Below are positions 26,550 to 34,124 of a stretch of 64,000 nt of DNA, in pieces (positions within the stretch are counted from its first letter, which is position 1; every line of letters begins with the position of its first letter). The position numbers were made by a program, and so were the translations under genes. The notes beneath the pieces are model-generated. The model did not search any database. It saw nothing but the letters and a program-made list of their open reading frames with translations, and was not told the origin of the DNA. The stretch is taken from assembly GCF_049943125.1 (NCBI RefSeq), contig NZ_CP188040.1:1736001-1800000 (forward strand), given 5' to 3'. This DNA comes from JAEXZL01 sp049943125 (lineage in GTDB: Bacteria; Bacillota; Clostridia; Clostridiales; Clostridiaceae).

Positions 26550-27485
26550 ATGAAAAGAATAGTAGTAGCTTTAGGTGGAAATGCAATATTATCAGATAAT
26601 GCATCTGCAAAAGCTCAGCAAGAGGCCTTAAAATATACAAGTAAGAGATTAATAGATTTAATTAAAGCAGGACATGAGCTTATAATTTCTCATGGCAATG
26701 GACCCCAGGTAGGAAACCTATTGTTACAGCAGCAGGCCGCTAGTTCTGATAAAAATCCTGCAATGCCTCTAGATACCTGTGTAGCAATGACCCAGGGGAG
26801 TATAGGCTACTGGTTTCAAAATGCATTGAATGAAGCATTGGCAGAAGAGAATATAGATAAAAACGTTGTAGCTTTAGTAACACAGGTTCTTGTGGATAAA
26901 GAGGACCCAGCATTTAACAATCCTACTAAACCCATAGGTCCCTTCCTTTCAGAGAAGGAGGCTAGGGAGCTTATGGAAAAGGGAGAGGGTACCTATAAGG
27001 AGGATTCAGGAAGAGGCTGGAGGAAGGTAGTACCCTCACCAATGCCAAAAAGCATTATAGAATATAAGGCCGTAGAGAAGCTTATTGAAAATAAAGTTAT
27101 AACCATTTCCTCAGGTGGAGGAGGAGTACCTGTAGTTCTTGGTGAAAAAGGCTATGAAGGCGTTGAGGCTGTAATCGATAAGGACTTGGCTGCGGAAAAG
27201 CTTGCTGAAATGGTAAACGCAGATCTATTCATTATTTTAACAGCAGTAGACAATGTATATGTAAACTTTAATACTCCTAAACAAAAGAAGCTAGAAAGGG
27301 TTTCAGTAGAAGAGTTAAAGGAGTATATAGAAGAGGGCCAATTTGCACCGGGAAGTATGCTACCTAAAATACAGGCTGCCATAAGGTTTGTAAAGAGTGG
27401 TGAGGGAAGGGAAACTATAATTACATCTTTAGAAAAGGTTTCGGAAATAGATTCTAATGCAGGAACCCTTATATACTATAAATGA
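26550..27485 (+). CDS. arcC: carbamate kinase
   Basis: 311 aa, amino-acid-kinase fold. N-terminal RIVVALGGNAIL (residues 3-14) and SHGNGPQVGNLLLQQ (about 49-63) are diagnostic, along with the FIILTAVDNVYVNF and PGSMLPKIQAA segments. It converts carbamoyl phosphate and ADP to ATP, ammonia and CO2. There is no ornithine carbamoyltransferase or arginine deiminase nearby, so the carbamoyl phosphate should come from the FdrA/YlbE/YlbF-type enzyme upstream, as in bacteria fermenting allantoin. It corresponds functionally to E. coli AllK (YbcF). Confidence 0.93.
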   Translation: MKRIVVALGGNAILSDNASAKAQQEALKYTSKRLIDLIKAGHELIISHGNGPQVGNLLLQQQAASSDKNPAMPLDTCVAMTQGSIGYWFQNALNEALAEENIDKNVVALVTQVLVDKEDPAFNNPTKPIGPFLSEKEARELMEKGEGTYKEDSGRGWRKVVPSPMPKSIIEYKAVEKLIENKVITISSGGGGVPVVLGEKGYEGVEAVIDKDLAAEKLAEMVNADLFIILTAVDNVYVNFNTPKQKKLERVSVEELKEYIEEGQFAPGSMLPKIQAAIRFVKSGEGRETIITSLEKVSEIDSNAGTLIYYK

Positions 27486-27511
27486 TTTGATGTATGTTTA
27501 GCTAAGTTATC

Positions 27512-27550
27512 AGTCTAAGGTAAAGACAAAATCTATATCTTAGACTTTTT
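27512..27550 (+). terminator. stem-loop with T tract between arcC and the symporter
   Basis: AGTCTAAG (27512-27519) pairs with CTTAGACT (27539-27546), followed by TTTTTATAT. It may end most arcC transcripts. The GTCTAA half-site also resembles the candidate PucR operator, so an operator role is an alternative. Confidence 0.5.
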
Positions 27551-27575
27551 ATATAGAAAATAGGGGGTGAAGACA

Positions 27576-28808
27576 TTGAAAAAAATATCTATAACTAAAA
27601 GGATAATGATAGCTATGGCTATAGGTGTTATAGCAGGAGTGCTATTTAGAGAAAATATATCAGGTGTAAAGGTTTTAGGAGATATTTTTCTTAGACTAAT
27701 ACAAATGTCAATTATATTACTGGTTATGGGACAGATTATAGAAGCGGTAGGAAGCTTAAATATCAAGGAAATTGGTAAGCTTGGATTTAAGACGATCCTA
27801 GTATTCCTTATATCCTCTCTATCTGCTGCTATCTTCGGAATTTCAATGGGAGTATTATTTAAACCAGGAAGTGCTATCTCATTATCCTTAAATGAAGCTA
27901 CTTCATCGATAACCTCTGGAGAAATAGGATCTATCAGTGAAACAATTTTAAACTTTTTTCCTTCAAATGTGATAAGATCTATGGCAGAAGGCTCAATTAT
28001 TCAAGTAATTATATTTTCTCTTTTGTTTGGGATAGGCCTAAGCTATTCAAGAGTAGAAAAAGATCAAAATAAGCTTTTAGACGTTATAATTCAATTTAAT
28101 TCTGTGATTATTAAGATGATAAGAGTTATTATGGAGGTAGCACCCATAGGTATTTTTGCTCTAATAGCATCCACCATAGGTAAGATGGGACTTCAGGTGA
28201 TAATACCTTTAGCTAAGTATCTAATAGTATATGGAATAGCAACCTTTGTATTCCTTGCAGCATGGTTCTTGGGAATTTCAGCATATTGTAAGTTAAATTT
28301 CTATAAGCTTATTAGAAAAATGTCTGCAATTTCATTGATGGCGCTAGCCACCACTTCCTCTGCTGTTACATTGCCTACAGCGTTAAAGGATTCCGAGGAG
28401 AAGCTTGGTATTAAGGAGAGAGTAACAAAGATTGTACTGCCGTTAGGTATGTCTTTAAATAGTAATGGTTCTGCTATGCATATGGCTATCACTATAATAA
28501 CCATAGCTCAAATATATGGAGGAAGCTATGACTTAAAGGATTATATTTATATAGCAGTTTTAGCAACGCTTCTATCTCTTGCTAATGCTGTGGTACCAGG
28601 AGCTGGACTAGTATCCTTATCTATTATTGTTCCTCAGCTAGGGCTTCCCCTTGAGAGTATAGCTCTATTTGCTGGAGTAGAGTGGTTTGTAGGTATGTTA
28701 AGGACTATATTAAATGTTGATTCTGATGTATTCTCTGCATTAATTGTAGCCAAAAGTGAAAATGAAATAGATTACGATGTTTTCAATGGTGTTTCAAAAA
28801 TATCATGA
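27576..28808 (+). CDS. dicarboxylate/amino acid:cation symporter (DAACS)
   Basis: 410 aa from the TTG at 27576, favoured because AGGGGGTG (27562-27569) lies 6 nt upstream; a GTG at 27567 would overlap that site. The protein is of the GltP/GltPh (SDF) family with re-entrant loop motifs ATTSSAVTLPTALK (serine-rich HP1) and MSLNSNGSAMHMAI (the usual NMDGT position, here NSNGS). The altered NMDGT motif suggests a substrate different from classic glutamate/aspartate. It is the last gene in the fdrA-type cluster and may be under the same control. Confidence 0.83.
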   Translation: MKKISITKRIMIAMAIGVIAGVLFRENISGVKVLGDIFLRLIQMSIILLVMGQIIEAVGSLNIKEIGKLGFKTILVFLISSLSAAIFGISMGVLFKPGSAISLSLNEATSSITSGEIGSISETILNFFPSNVIRSMAEGSIIQVIIFSLLFGIGLSYSRVEKDQNKLLDVIIQFNSVIIKMIRVIMEVAPIGIFALIASTIGKMGLQVIIPLAKYLIVYGIATFVFLAAWFLGISAYCKLNFYKLIRKMSAISLMALATTSSAVTLPTALKDSEEKLGIKERVTKIVLPLGMSLNSNGSAMHMAITIITIAQIYGGSYDLKDYIYIAVLATLLSLANAVVPGAGLVSLSIIVPQLGLPLESIALFAGVEWFVGMLRTILNVDSDVFSALIVAKSENEIDYDVFNGVSKIS

Positions 28809-28818
28809 TAAAACTCTA

Positions 28819-28872
28819 AACAGAAAAGAAATAGGTACAAGGATAACGGTGTTTTTGCCGCAGAAATCGTGA
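28819..28872 (+). pseudogene. remnant of a second histidine kinase (C-terminal tail)
   Basis: The frame from 28819 encodes NRKEIGTRITVFLPQKS and stops at 28870-28872. This is the extreme C-terminus of the histidine kinase at 17426-18673. 36 nt (28821-28856) are identical to 18622-18657. The next codons differ only synonymously (TTG CCG CAG AAA against TTA CCA CAA AAA), so it derives from a close paralogue and not from a fresh copy. No other kinase sequence is left upstream, and it abuts the symporter stop. Confidence 0.75.
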
Positions 28873-28884
28873 AGGGAATAATAT

Positions 28885-28928
28885 AGGCCATAATAGATTT
28901 ACTTCTTTAAATCTATTATGGCCTTTAA
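28885..28928. terminator. long perfect stem-loop terminator
   Basis: A 17-bp perfect stem (28885-28901 with 28908-28924) around a 6-nt loop, followed on the plus strand by TTTAATAT. It lies between the symporter/kinase remnant and the minus-strand clpP remnant. Confidence 0.75.
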
Positions 28929-28956
28929 TATATGCTCTGAATTTTGAAGTGTTTGC

Positions 28957-29181
28957 CTATAGCTGGCTTTCGCTGGTTATTATTTTGCTTACTATACCAT
29001 AGGACAAGGCTTCTTCGGCATTCATCCAAAAATCTCTTTCAGTATCTTTATTAACCTTTTCTGCTAAGGCTTGATTAATTTCTCCTGAGATGATTATGCT
29101 TCTTGATTTTAATTGCTTTTCCAGAAGTAAAGCGGAAGTATTCTTTGATTTTTCTTCTGCTTCATAATTATTAAAAATCAT
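28957..29181 (-). pseudogene. clpP-like protease with internal deletion
   Basis: 74 aa remain of a roughly 220-240-aa ClpP. The N-terminal part (SALLLEKQLKSRSIIISGEINQALAEKV) fits the ClpP N-terminus. It joins directly to DTERDFWMNAEEALSYGIVSKII, the ClpP C-terminus. The whole central region holding the catalytic Ser and His is absent while the frame is kept. Clostridial ClpP relatives have EKV-like sequence at both positions, so a deletion between short repeats is plausible. The ribosome binding site (AAAGGAGGA) is intact, so a short peptide could still be made, but it cannot be a protease. Confidence 0.78.
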
Positions 29182-29285
29182 GATGTATTCCTCCTTTATT
29201 CTTAGTCCTATAAATATTACGAGACTTTCAAGGGTTTGTATCGATATATATTTTTAGATCCTTGAAGCTTAGGAGCTATTAAAGA

Positions 29286-29355
29286 TTATTGACATAAACC
29301 TATGATATTGATTCAATAAATTATTGACATAAAAATATAATACTAATTCAATAAA
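29286..29355. repeat. tandem pair of 35-bp imperfect repeats
   Basis: Units 29286-29320 and 29321-29355 abut and share 30 of 35 positions, both starting TTATTGACATAAA and ending ATTCAATAAA. Each unit is itself a loose palindrome (TTATTGA ... TCAATAA). The pair ends exactly at the stop of the minus-strand dehydrogenase gene. Each carries TTGACA, but no good -10 at the right distance. Confidence 0.8.
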
Positions 29356-30471
29356 TTATTCTGGGACAATCCTTAAAATTCTGTCATCCTCAGGAGAGGG
29401 ATTTCCACGACCATCCCTGTTGCTGGTAGATATATAGATTGTACCATCATTTCCTTGTACTACCTCACGGATTCGTCCATAGGTATCTTCTAATAAGGAT
29501 TCTAACTCTGTAACGCTTGTTCCATCCTCACTGAGGGATACAACTAGGAGCTGTGATTCTCGCAAATTTGTAACAAGGAGCTTTCCCTTCCAGGGGCCTT
29601 CTGTGATAAAGGTAAGGCCTGAAGGAGCCCAGGTGGTCTCTCCGCTGTGTATTAGTGGACTTTCTGATAAAATATCAGTTGAGGTTTCATCTCCCTGAAC
29701 AATAGGCCATCCATAATTGCTCCCTGCCTTTATGAGGTTTATCTCATCATGGGCGGATTGTCCATGTTCCGAGGCATAGAGAAGGCCGTCGGGACTCCAG
29801 GTTAGGCCCTGTGGGTTTCTATGTCCAAGGCTATATACCGGTGAGCCTTCAAAGGGGTTATCAGAAGGAATGCTTCCATCTAACTCTATCCTTATAATTT
29901 TTCCTGCGAGGCTTGTTTTATCCTGTGCCAGCTGAGGATTACCTGCATCCCCTGTAGCAATATACAATTTATTATCGGGACCAACCTTTATTCGTCCTCC
30001 ATTATGAATCTGTCCACCAGGGATTTTATCTATGATTACTTTATCTACAGTAGCTTTGTTGTTGTTTTCTATAAGCCGTACCACTTTATTATAAATATTG
30101 CTATCCTCAACATAGGTATATTTCACATAAATATAATGATTTTCCGAAAAGTCAGGATCCAGAGCAATACCCATAAGTCCGCCCTCTCCCTGGCTTATAA
30201 AAGGTGGCTCTAGAGTAAGTAACGGCTCACTTTGTAGCTTGCCATTTCTGATAACCCTGAGTACTCCTTCTCTTTCAGTGAAGTAAATAGAGCCATCGTC
30301 GCGTATAGCCATTGCCCAAGGTGTATTCAGCTTTTCTGCCACAATCTCATTATTACTTGGAGCATCATCACTGGGAGCATCAGCCTTTCTACAACCACCA
30401 AGAAGTGATACCATCATTAACACCAATAATAGAATAGGAATTATAAATCTCTTTGTTTTAATCCTTATCAA
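29356..30471 (-). CDS. PQQ-type glucose/sorbosone dehydrogenase-like lipoprotein
   Basis: 371-aa secreted protein. A signal peptide with lipobox LLGGC places Cys near residue 27 as the lipid anchor. The rest is a GSDH-family six-bladed propeller: LNTPWAMAIRDDGSIYFTER (first blade), GEGGLMGIALDPDFSENHYIYV, GQIHNGGRIKVGPDNKLYIATGD, SLGHRNPQGLTWSPDGLLYASEHG and AGSNYGWP. Soluble aldose sugar dehydrogenases of this fold use PQQ, and the His of IHNGGR is in the expected active-site place. No PQQ synthesis genes are in the window, so cofactor and substrate remain open. Confidence 0.85.
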   Translation of the reverse strand: MIRIKTKRFIIPILLLVLMMVSLLGGCRKADAPSDDAPSNNEIVAEKLNTPWAMAIRDDGSIYFTEREGVLRVIRNGKLQSEPLLTLEPPFISQGEGGLMGIALDPDFSENHYIYVKYTYVEDSNIYNKVVRLIENNNKATVDKVIIDKIPGGQIHNGGRIKVGPDNKLYIATGDAGNPQLAQDKTSLAGKIIRIELDGSIPSDNPFEGSPVYSLGHRNPQGLTWSPDGLLYASEHGQSAHDEINLIKAGSNYGWPIVQGDETSTDILSESPLIHSGETTWAPSGLTFITEGPWKGKLLVTNLRESQLLVVSLSEDGTSVTELESLLEDTYGRIREVVQGNDGTIYISTSNRDGRGNPSPEDDRILRIVPE

Positions 30472-30500
30472 CTCCTTTGATTATTTTCAATGGATTTGAA

Positions 30501-30541
30501 GAAAAAACCATTATATGAAGTATATTACCATATAATGGTTT
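30501..30541 (-). terminator. terminator of the cblT-cblS transcript
   Basis: A 13-bp perfect stem (30505-30517 with 30529-30541), 11-nt loop. On the minus strand it is followed by TTTTTTC, so it terminates the minus-strand gene ending at 30565. Confidence 0.82.
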
Positions 30542-30564
30542 GAGATTGTTTAGTTTATAAAATT

Positions 30565-31299
30565 TTAAAAAGTTAGCTTACCTATTTTCAAAGGCTTCAA
30601 TCTAAGGGATGACAAGTCTACTTCCTTTGAAGCTGTGAAGATAAGACAGGTAGATGGACCAGCAGACTTATTCATGTCTATAGAAACCTCAGCTTCACTG
30701 ATAAAGGTATAATCATTACTTTTGCATAAAAGCTCTATTTCTCCCAGGATGCCCTTTGAGCCTACAGGGATGATGTCATGTATTCCTTCCATAGAAGACA
30801 AGGCTTTGATATCTTTAGGAGTAATGAGCTCTGAGGCTTGAACATTTAAAACTTCATTTCCTACAAGAGGTCTTCCAAGGCAGTATACCTCATCTTCAGC
30901 CTTAGAAGTACAGATCCTCAAGGAAGCATTATTACAAAGACCTATTAAGGTAATTCCCAGAGCCGTCTGGCAGGTTGGGATATTTTTTTCCGTGCTTATA
31001 GCCATGGGAAGATTTTTATATCCTGAAGCCTCAAGCTCCTCCTTGGCCCCTTTTATAATTTCATCACCAGTAGGATAGGGTTCGCTGGCAATGGTGAGGG
31101 TAATGCTCTTAGGAATAGCATTTACGGCAAGGAGCTCCATTAGGGCTACTCTGGTAGTAGTTTCACCTACAATATAAGGAGAGGCCTTTACTACGTCTCT
31201 TTCCTTTTTGCCAATTCCCCCACAGGAGTCACAGGCTATCACTAAGGATTCTTTATTATTTATTTGTACTACCTCTACATCTCGTCCTTTATAGCTCAT
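30565..31299 (-). CDS. cblS: AIR-synthase-like kinase, probable alpha-ribazole kinase
   Basis: 244 aa resembling the PurM/AIR-synthase fold (IACDSCGGIGKKERDVVKA as the N-terminal nucleotide-binding part, then a conserved ATPTGDE-like segment SEPYPTGDEII). In Listeria and Geobacillus a protein of this kind, CblS, phosphorylates alpha-ribazole and is encoded with the transporter CblT. Here the gene overlaps an ECF-type S-component gene by 11 nt, and both lie under a cobalamin riboswitch. That context makes alpha-ribazole salvage for the lower ligand of cobalamin the best explanation. Sequence alone would support only an AIR-synthase-like kinase. Confidence 0.7.
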   Translation of the reverse strand: MSYKGRDVEVVQINNKESLVIACDSCGGIGKKERDVVKASPYIVGETTTRVALMELLAVNAIPKSITLTIASEPYPTGDEIIKGAKEELEASGYKNLPMAISTEKNIPTCQTALGITLIGLCNNASLRICTSKAEDEVYCLGRPLVGNEVLNVQASELITPKDIKALSSMEGIHDIIPVGSKGILGEIELLCKSNDYTFISEAEVSIDMNKSAGPSTCLIFTASKEVDLSSLRLKPLKIGKLTF

Positions 31300-31810
31300 T
31301 TTTAACTACATCTTTCCTTTCGCTGAAAACTGCCTTCTTTATTGGCTTGTAAATTAATGTGCACACTAGTATGTTAAGGATGCTGGCTGCTGTAAGGGGT
31401 AATAGCATAGCTAAAAATACTGGAACCCCAAAGCCAGGAATTAATATTAAAGATGCAGGCATTATAAGCCCGTTTACCAGAATCCCTGCAATTATAGCGA
31501 CAGCTATGTTTATTTTCTTTGCACAGAAGCTAAATATAATCATTGTCAGAGCCATTTCTGATGCCACTAAAAGATGTACTGGCAGGCTAAGGGAAAAGCC
31601 ACCTAAAGCTGCAGAAATAATATGACCTAAAAATCCCACTATTGCCCCAGGAACTCCTCCTAATAATAAGGCTGCCAAGTAGGCTGGTAGTGAGTCAAAG
31701 GCTAGGCTGCTGGTTATGGGGTTAGGGAGCTTCATATAGCCACCGATGACACTCATAGCAATAAATAGAGAAAGGATAACTATTCCTCTAGTTTTTTCTT
31801 GATTTTTCAT
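31289..31810 (-). CDS. cblT: ECF-type S component, probable alpha-ribazole transporter
   Basis: 173-aa membrane protein with about five or six hydrophobic spans and the family-typical GGYMKLPNPITSSLAFDSLPAYLAALLLGGVPGA region. It resembles ECF transporter substrate-binding (S) components. The neighbouring AIR-synthase-like gene and the cobalamin riboswitch suggest that the substrate is alpha-ribazole (CblT) and not thiamin or pantothenate. AGGAGATGA precedes its ATG. The ECF energising module must be encoded elsewhere. Confidence 0.72.
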   Translation of the reverse strand: MKNQEKTRGIVILSLFIAMSVIGGYMKLPNPITSSLAFDSLPAYLAALLLGGVPGAIVGFLGHIISAALGGFSLSLPVHLLVASEMALTMIIFSFCAKKINIAVAIIAGILVNGLIMPASLILIPGFGVPVFLAMLLPLTAASILNILVCTLIYKPIKKAVFSERKDVVKNEL

Positions 31811-31875
31811 AATAATATCATCTCCTTAAAAGCATTATGTAAATTGGTATAGATAGAATTTACTTTTTAAAAATA

Positions 31876-31920
31876 ATAAAAAGCCCATGAATACGCACCT
31901 ATAGCGTATTCAAGAGCTTT
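31876..31920 (-). terminator. riboswitch expression-platform terminator
   Basis: On the minus strand GAATACGC (31904-31911) pairs with GCGTATTC (31889-31896), with an outer AAGCTC/GGGCTT extension, and is followed by TTTTTATTATTTTT. It lies between the cobalamin aptamer and the cblT start, so it is the likely regulated terminator. Confidence 0.82.
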
Positions 31921-31954
31921 ACCATTACTCTATCCATATATAAATACTCTAGAA

Positions 31955-32103
31955 AAGGCAGGTCTCCTGGCTAACGGGATAACAAGCCTCTCACCTTCCC
32001 GATATAAATCAGTGGTATTTACGAGGGCTCTACCGTATACAGTGGCGGGACCGCTGAGGATTTTCACCTCATTCCCTATTCTCCCTTAACGGGCACCTTA
32101 TCT
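31955..32103 (-). ncRNA. cobalamin riboswitch aptamer
   Basis: Read on the minus strand this holds the conserved cobalamin-aptamer order: AAGGTGCCCGTTAAGGGAG, GAATAGGGAATGAGGTGAAAA-like core, CAGCGGTCCCGCCACTGTA, and near the 3' end the B12 box TAGCCAGGAGACCTGCCT (31957-31974). It lies upstream of cblT-cblS with a terminator hairpin between, so adenosylcobalamin or a related corrinoid should switch the pair off. Confidence 0.95.
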
Positions 32104-32124
32104 GTAATATCTTTTTGTGACTAT

Positions 32125-32153
32125 AGTTTATCATAAGAAAATAAATGCATCAA
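32125..32153 (-). promoter_or_regulatory. promoter of the riboswitch transcript
   Basis: On the minus strand TTGATG (32148-32153), a 17-nt spacer and TAAACT (32125-32130). The start point would be about 15-20 nt ahead of the cobalamin aptamer. Confidence 0.55.
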
Positions 32154-32259
32154 GATAGTATTTACAGTAATTGTAATTATAAAAAATGAGTTATAATTAA
32201 ATTGTTATACGGTTAATTATTGTAAAAATATAATTTTATTACATAAGGAGCAATTAAAG

Positions 32260-33195
32260 ATGGATGAAAAAATTCAAAATGAAGAAATACCAACAAAATA
32301 TCCTTATCCTTCTCTTTCCACAGTAATTCTTCAAAGTCTCATGCTTCTAGGTCCAATTCTTTGGTTAATTTTTAACTATTTTGAAGAGAGGTGGGAGGCT
32401 CTAAAATATAATATTCCCATAGCAATTATTAGTTTTATTATACTCATTGTATTGTGGAGAAATTACATAATTAAGTCCAGGAAAAATAAAAGCTATCAAA
32501 GGTCTCGTAACAAAGGAGGAATTTTGCTTCTTCCATTATTAATATTTGTTATTATCGCATCGTTAGCATCTTTTGTACTTTTGAATAGTCTACAGGTTCT
32601 TTTGTTTAAGGTAGATGATTGGTTATTTTATCAGATGCCTGATTTTAATGGATTAATACTTATTGCTATTGTGGAGTATCCTCTCATTGCTTTTGTATTA
32701 ACCAAGCTTTTTAAGAGATATAAAAATTCAGAGTGGAAATGGGCTTACGAATTTACAGTATTATTAAAGAAGTATTGGATTTATTCTTTAGTAGTATGGG
32801 TGATACTCTTGTATATCTCTCTTACAGGAATCACCTTTGTTACAGAAGATAAGGTGATTTATCGAAGCTGGTTAAAGCCTCAGGGAATAACCTATGAGTA
32901 TTCTGATGTTGATGAGATTAAGACCGGCTATTCAGGAAAGTTAATTTCTTTTTCTCAGAAAAAGGGAACCTTTTATTATAAGGTATCCTTTAAAGGAAGA
33001 TGGATCACCTTCGGTACTACAAGTCCTAATGAAAGCATTGAAAGGTATAATGATAGTTATCTGGAGCTAGAAGAGTTTGATGAAAAGCTTATGAAATATT
33101 CCCCTAAGAAGATAAGTAGCCGTGATAATGAGGAACACGCACTTCTTGATGATAGATATATCCAAAGATTTGGGAGGATTATAGAGAATAAGTAG
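32260..33195 (+). CDS. membrane protein of unknown function with soluble C-terminal domain
   Basis: 311 aa, not recognised as a named family. About five hydrophobic spans are seen (near 25-40, 53-70, 92-110, 128-147 and 173-192). They are followed by a soluble region of about 110 residues (FVTEDKVIYRSWLKPQGITYEYSDVDEIKTGYSG ... YKVSFKGRWITFGT) whose pattern resembles bacterial PH-like domains. AAGGAGCA precedes the ATG. It diverges from the cobalamin riboswitch promoter and stands alone. The following 172 nt contain an inverted GTATCCG/CGGATAC pair (33233-33239 and 33277-33283) and nothing else noted. Confidence 0.6.
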   Translation: MDEKIQNEEIPTKYPYPSLSTVILQSLMLLGPILWLIFNYFEERWEALKYNIPIAIISFIILIVLWRNYIIKSRKNKSYQRSRNKGGILLLPLLIFVIIASLASFVLLNSLQVLLFKVDDWLFYQMPDFNGLILIAIVEYPLIAFVLTKLFKRYKNSEWKWAYEFTVLLKKYWIYSLVVWVILLYISLTGITFVTEDKVIYRSWLKPQGITYEYSDVDEIKTGYSGKLISFSQKKGTFYYKVSFKGRWITFGTTSPNESIERYNDSYLELEEFDEKLMKYSPKKISSRDNEEHALLDDRYIQRFGRIIENK

Positions 33196-33367
33196 TTCAT
33201 TAACCCTAATATTGAAAAGATATATTTCTCAGGTATCCGTAATGTACCTTTAACAGGTAATAACCTTTCACTCCAGCGGATACAATGCTACAATACATTT
33301 AAAGTATAGAATAATGCCACAGAGAAGTCTGTGCAAATATATATATCTTAAATTTGGAGGGTAAAGC

Positions 33368-34060
33368 ATGACAAAGGAGTTTTCTATGGAGATTATAGGA
33401 GAGGTACATACTGATTTTAGTGAGAAGTTTGGTATACCTCGTCAGAGTGGAATAGTAAGTGATCTTAAAGGAACTATTATTTTGAAGCCACCCTACAATG
33501 ATCCTAATAGTGTAAGGGGATTAGAGGGCTTTTCTCATATCTGGGTTATCTGGCAGTTTTCCAAGGCTATGGATAAACCCTGGTCTCCTACAGTACGACC
33601 ACCCCGTCTAGGTGGAAATACTAGAGTTGGAGTCTTTGCCACTCGTTCTCCCTTTAGACCTAATTCCATAGGCTTATCCTGCGTTGCTCTTGATAAGGTA
33701 GAGTATACCAGTAAGTATGGACCAGTACTTCATATTTCAGGAGTGGATATGCTAGATGGTACACCAATTTATGATATTAAGCCTTATATACCTTATGCCG
33801 ATAGCCATCCAGAGGCTATGGGAGGCTTTGCTGCTAACTCTAAGGACTATGAGCTTAAAGTAGAGCTTTCAGAGGAGCTATTGAAGATTGTCCCCAAAGA
33901 AAAGAGGGAGGCTCTAATTGGAGTGCTGAAGCAGGACCCGAGGCCTTCTTATCAGGAGGACTCAGAAAGGGTATATGGTATGGATTTTGCCGGCTTTCAG
34001 GTGAAGTTTACTGTAGAAGGTAAGATACTGAAGGTATGTGATATAAAATCAAAGAAATAA
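33368..34060 (+). CDS. trmO: tRNA (N6-threonylcarbamoyladenosine37-N6)-methyltransferase TrmO
   Basis: 230 aa, TsaA/TrmO family, which adds a methyl group from S-adenosylmethionine to t6A37 in some tRNAs. Family segments are clear: IGEVHTDFSEKFGIPRQSG near residues 10-28, LEGFSHIWVIWQF, RPPRLGGNTRVGVFATRSPFRPNSIGLS (the SAM-site region, about 78-105), VDMLDGTPIYDIKPYIPYAD, and the C-terminal QDPRPSYQ. TTGGAGGG precedes the ATG. It probably stands alone or is read through into the next gene. Confidence 0.9.
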   Translation: MTKEFSMEIIGEVHTDFSEKFGIPRQSGIVSDLKGTIILKPPYNDPNSVRGLEGFSHIWVIWQFSKAMDKPWSPTVRPPRLGGNTRVGVFATRSPFRPNSIGLSCVALDKVEYTSKYGPVLHISGVDMLDGTPIYDIKPYIPYADSHPEAMGGFAANSKDYELKVELSEELLKIVPKEKREALIGVLKQDPRPSYQEDSERVYGMDFAGFQVKFTVEGKILKVCDIKSKK

Positions 34061-34124
34061 TTATCAATCAGTTAGTTTAAGGTAGTCCACGAAACGAAGA
34101 ATATAACCATTTGGAGGAGATTCC

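Noticed and set aside
29286..29355. Possible CRISPR-like array
   Set aside because: Only two abutting 35-bp units exist, with no spacers between them and no cas genes in the window.
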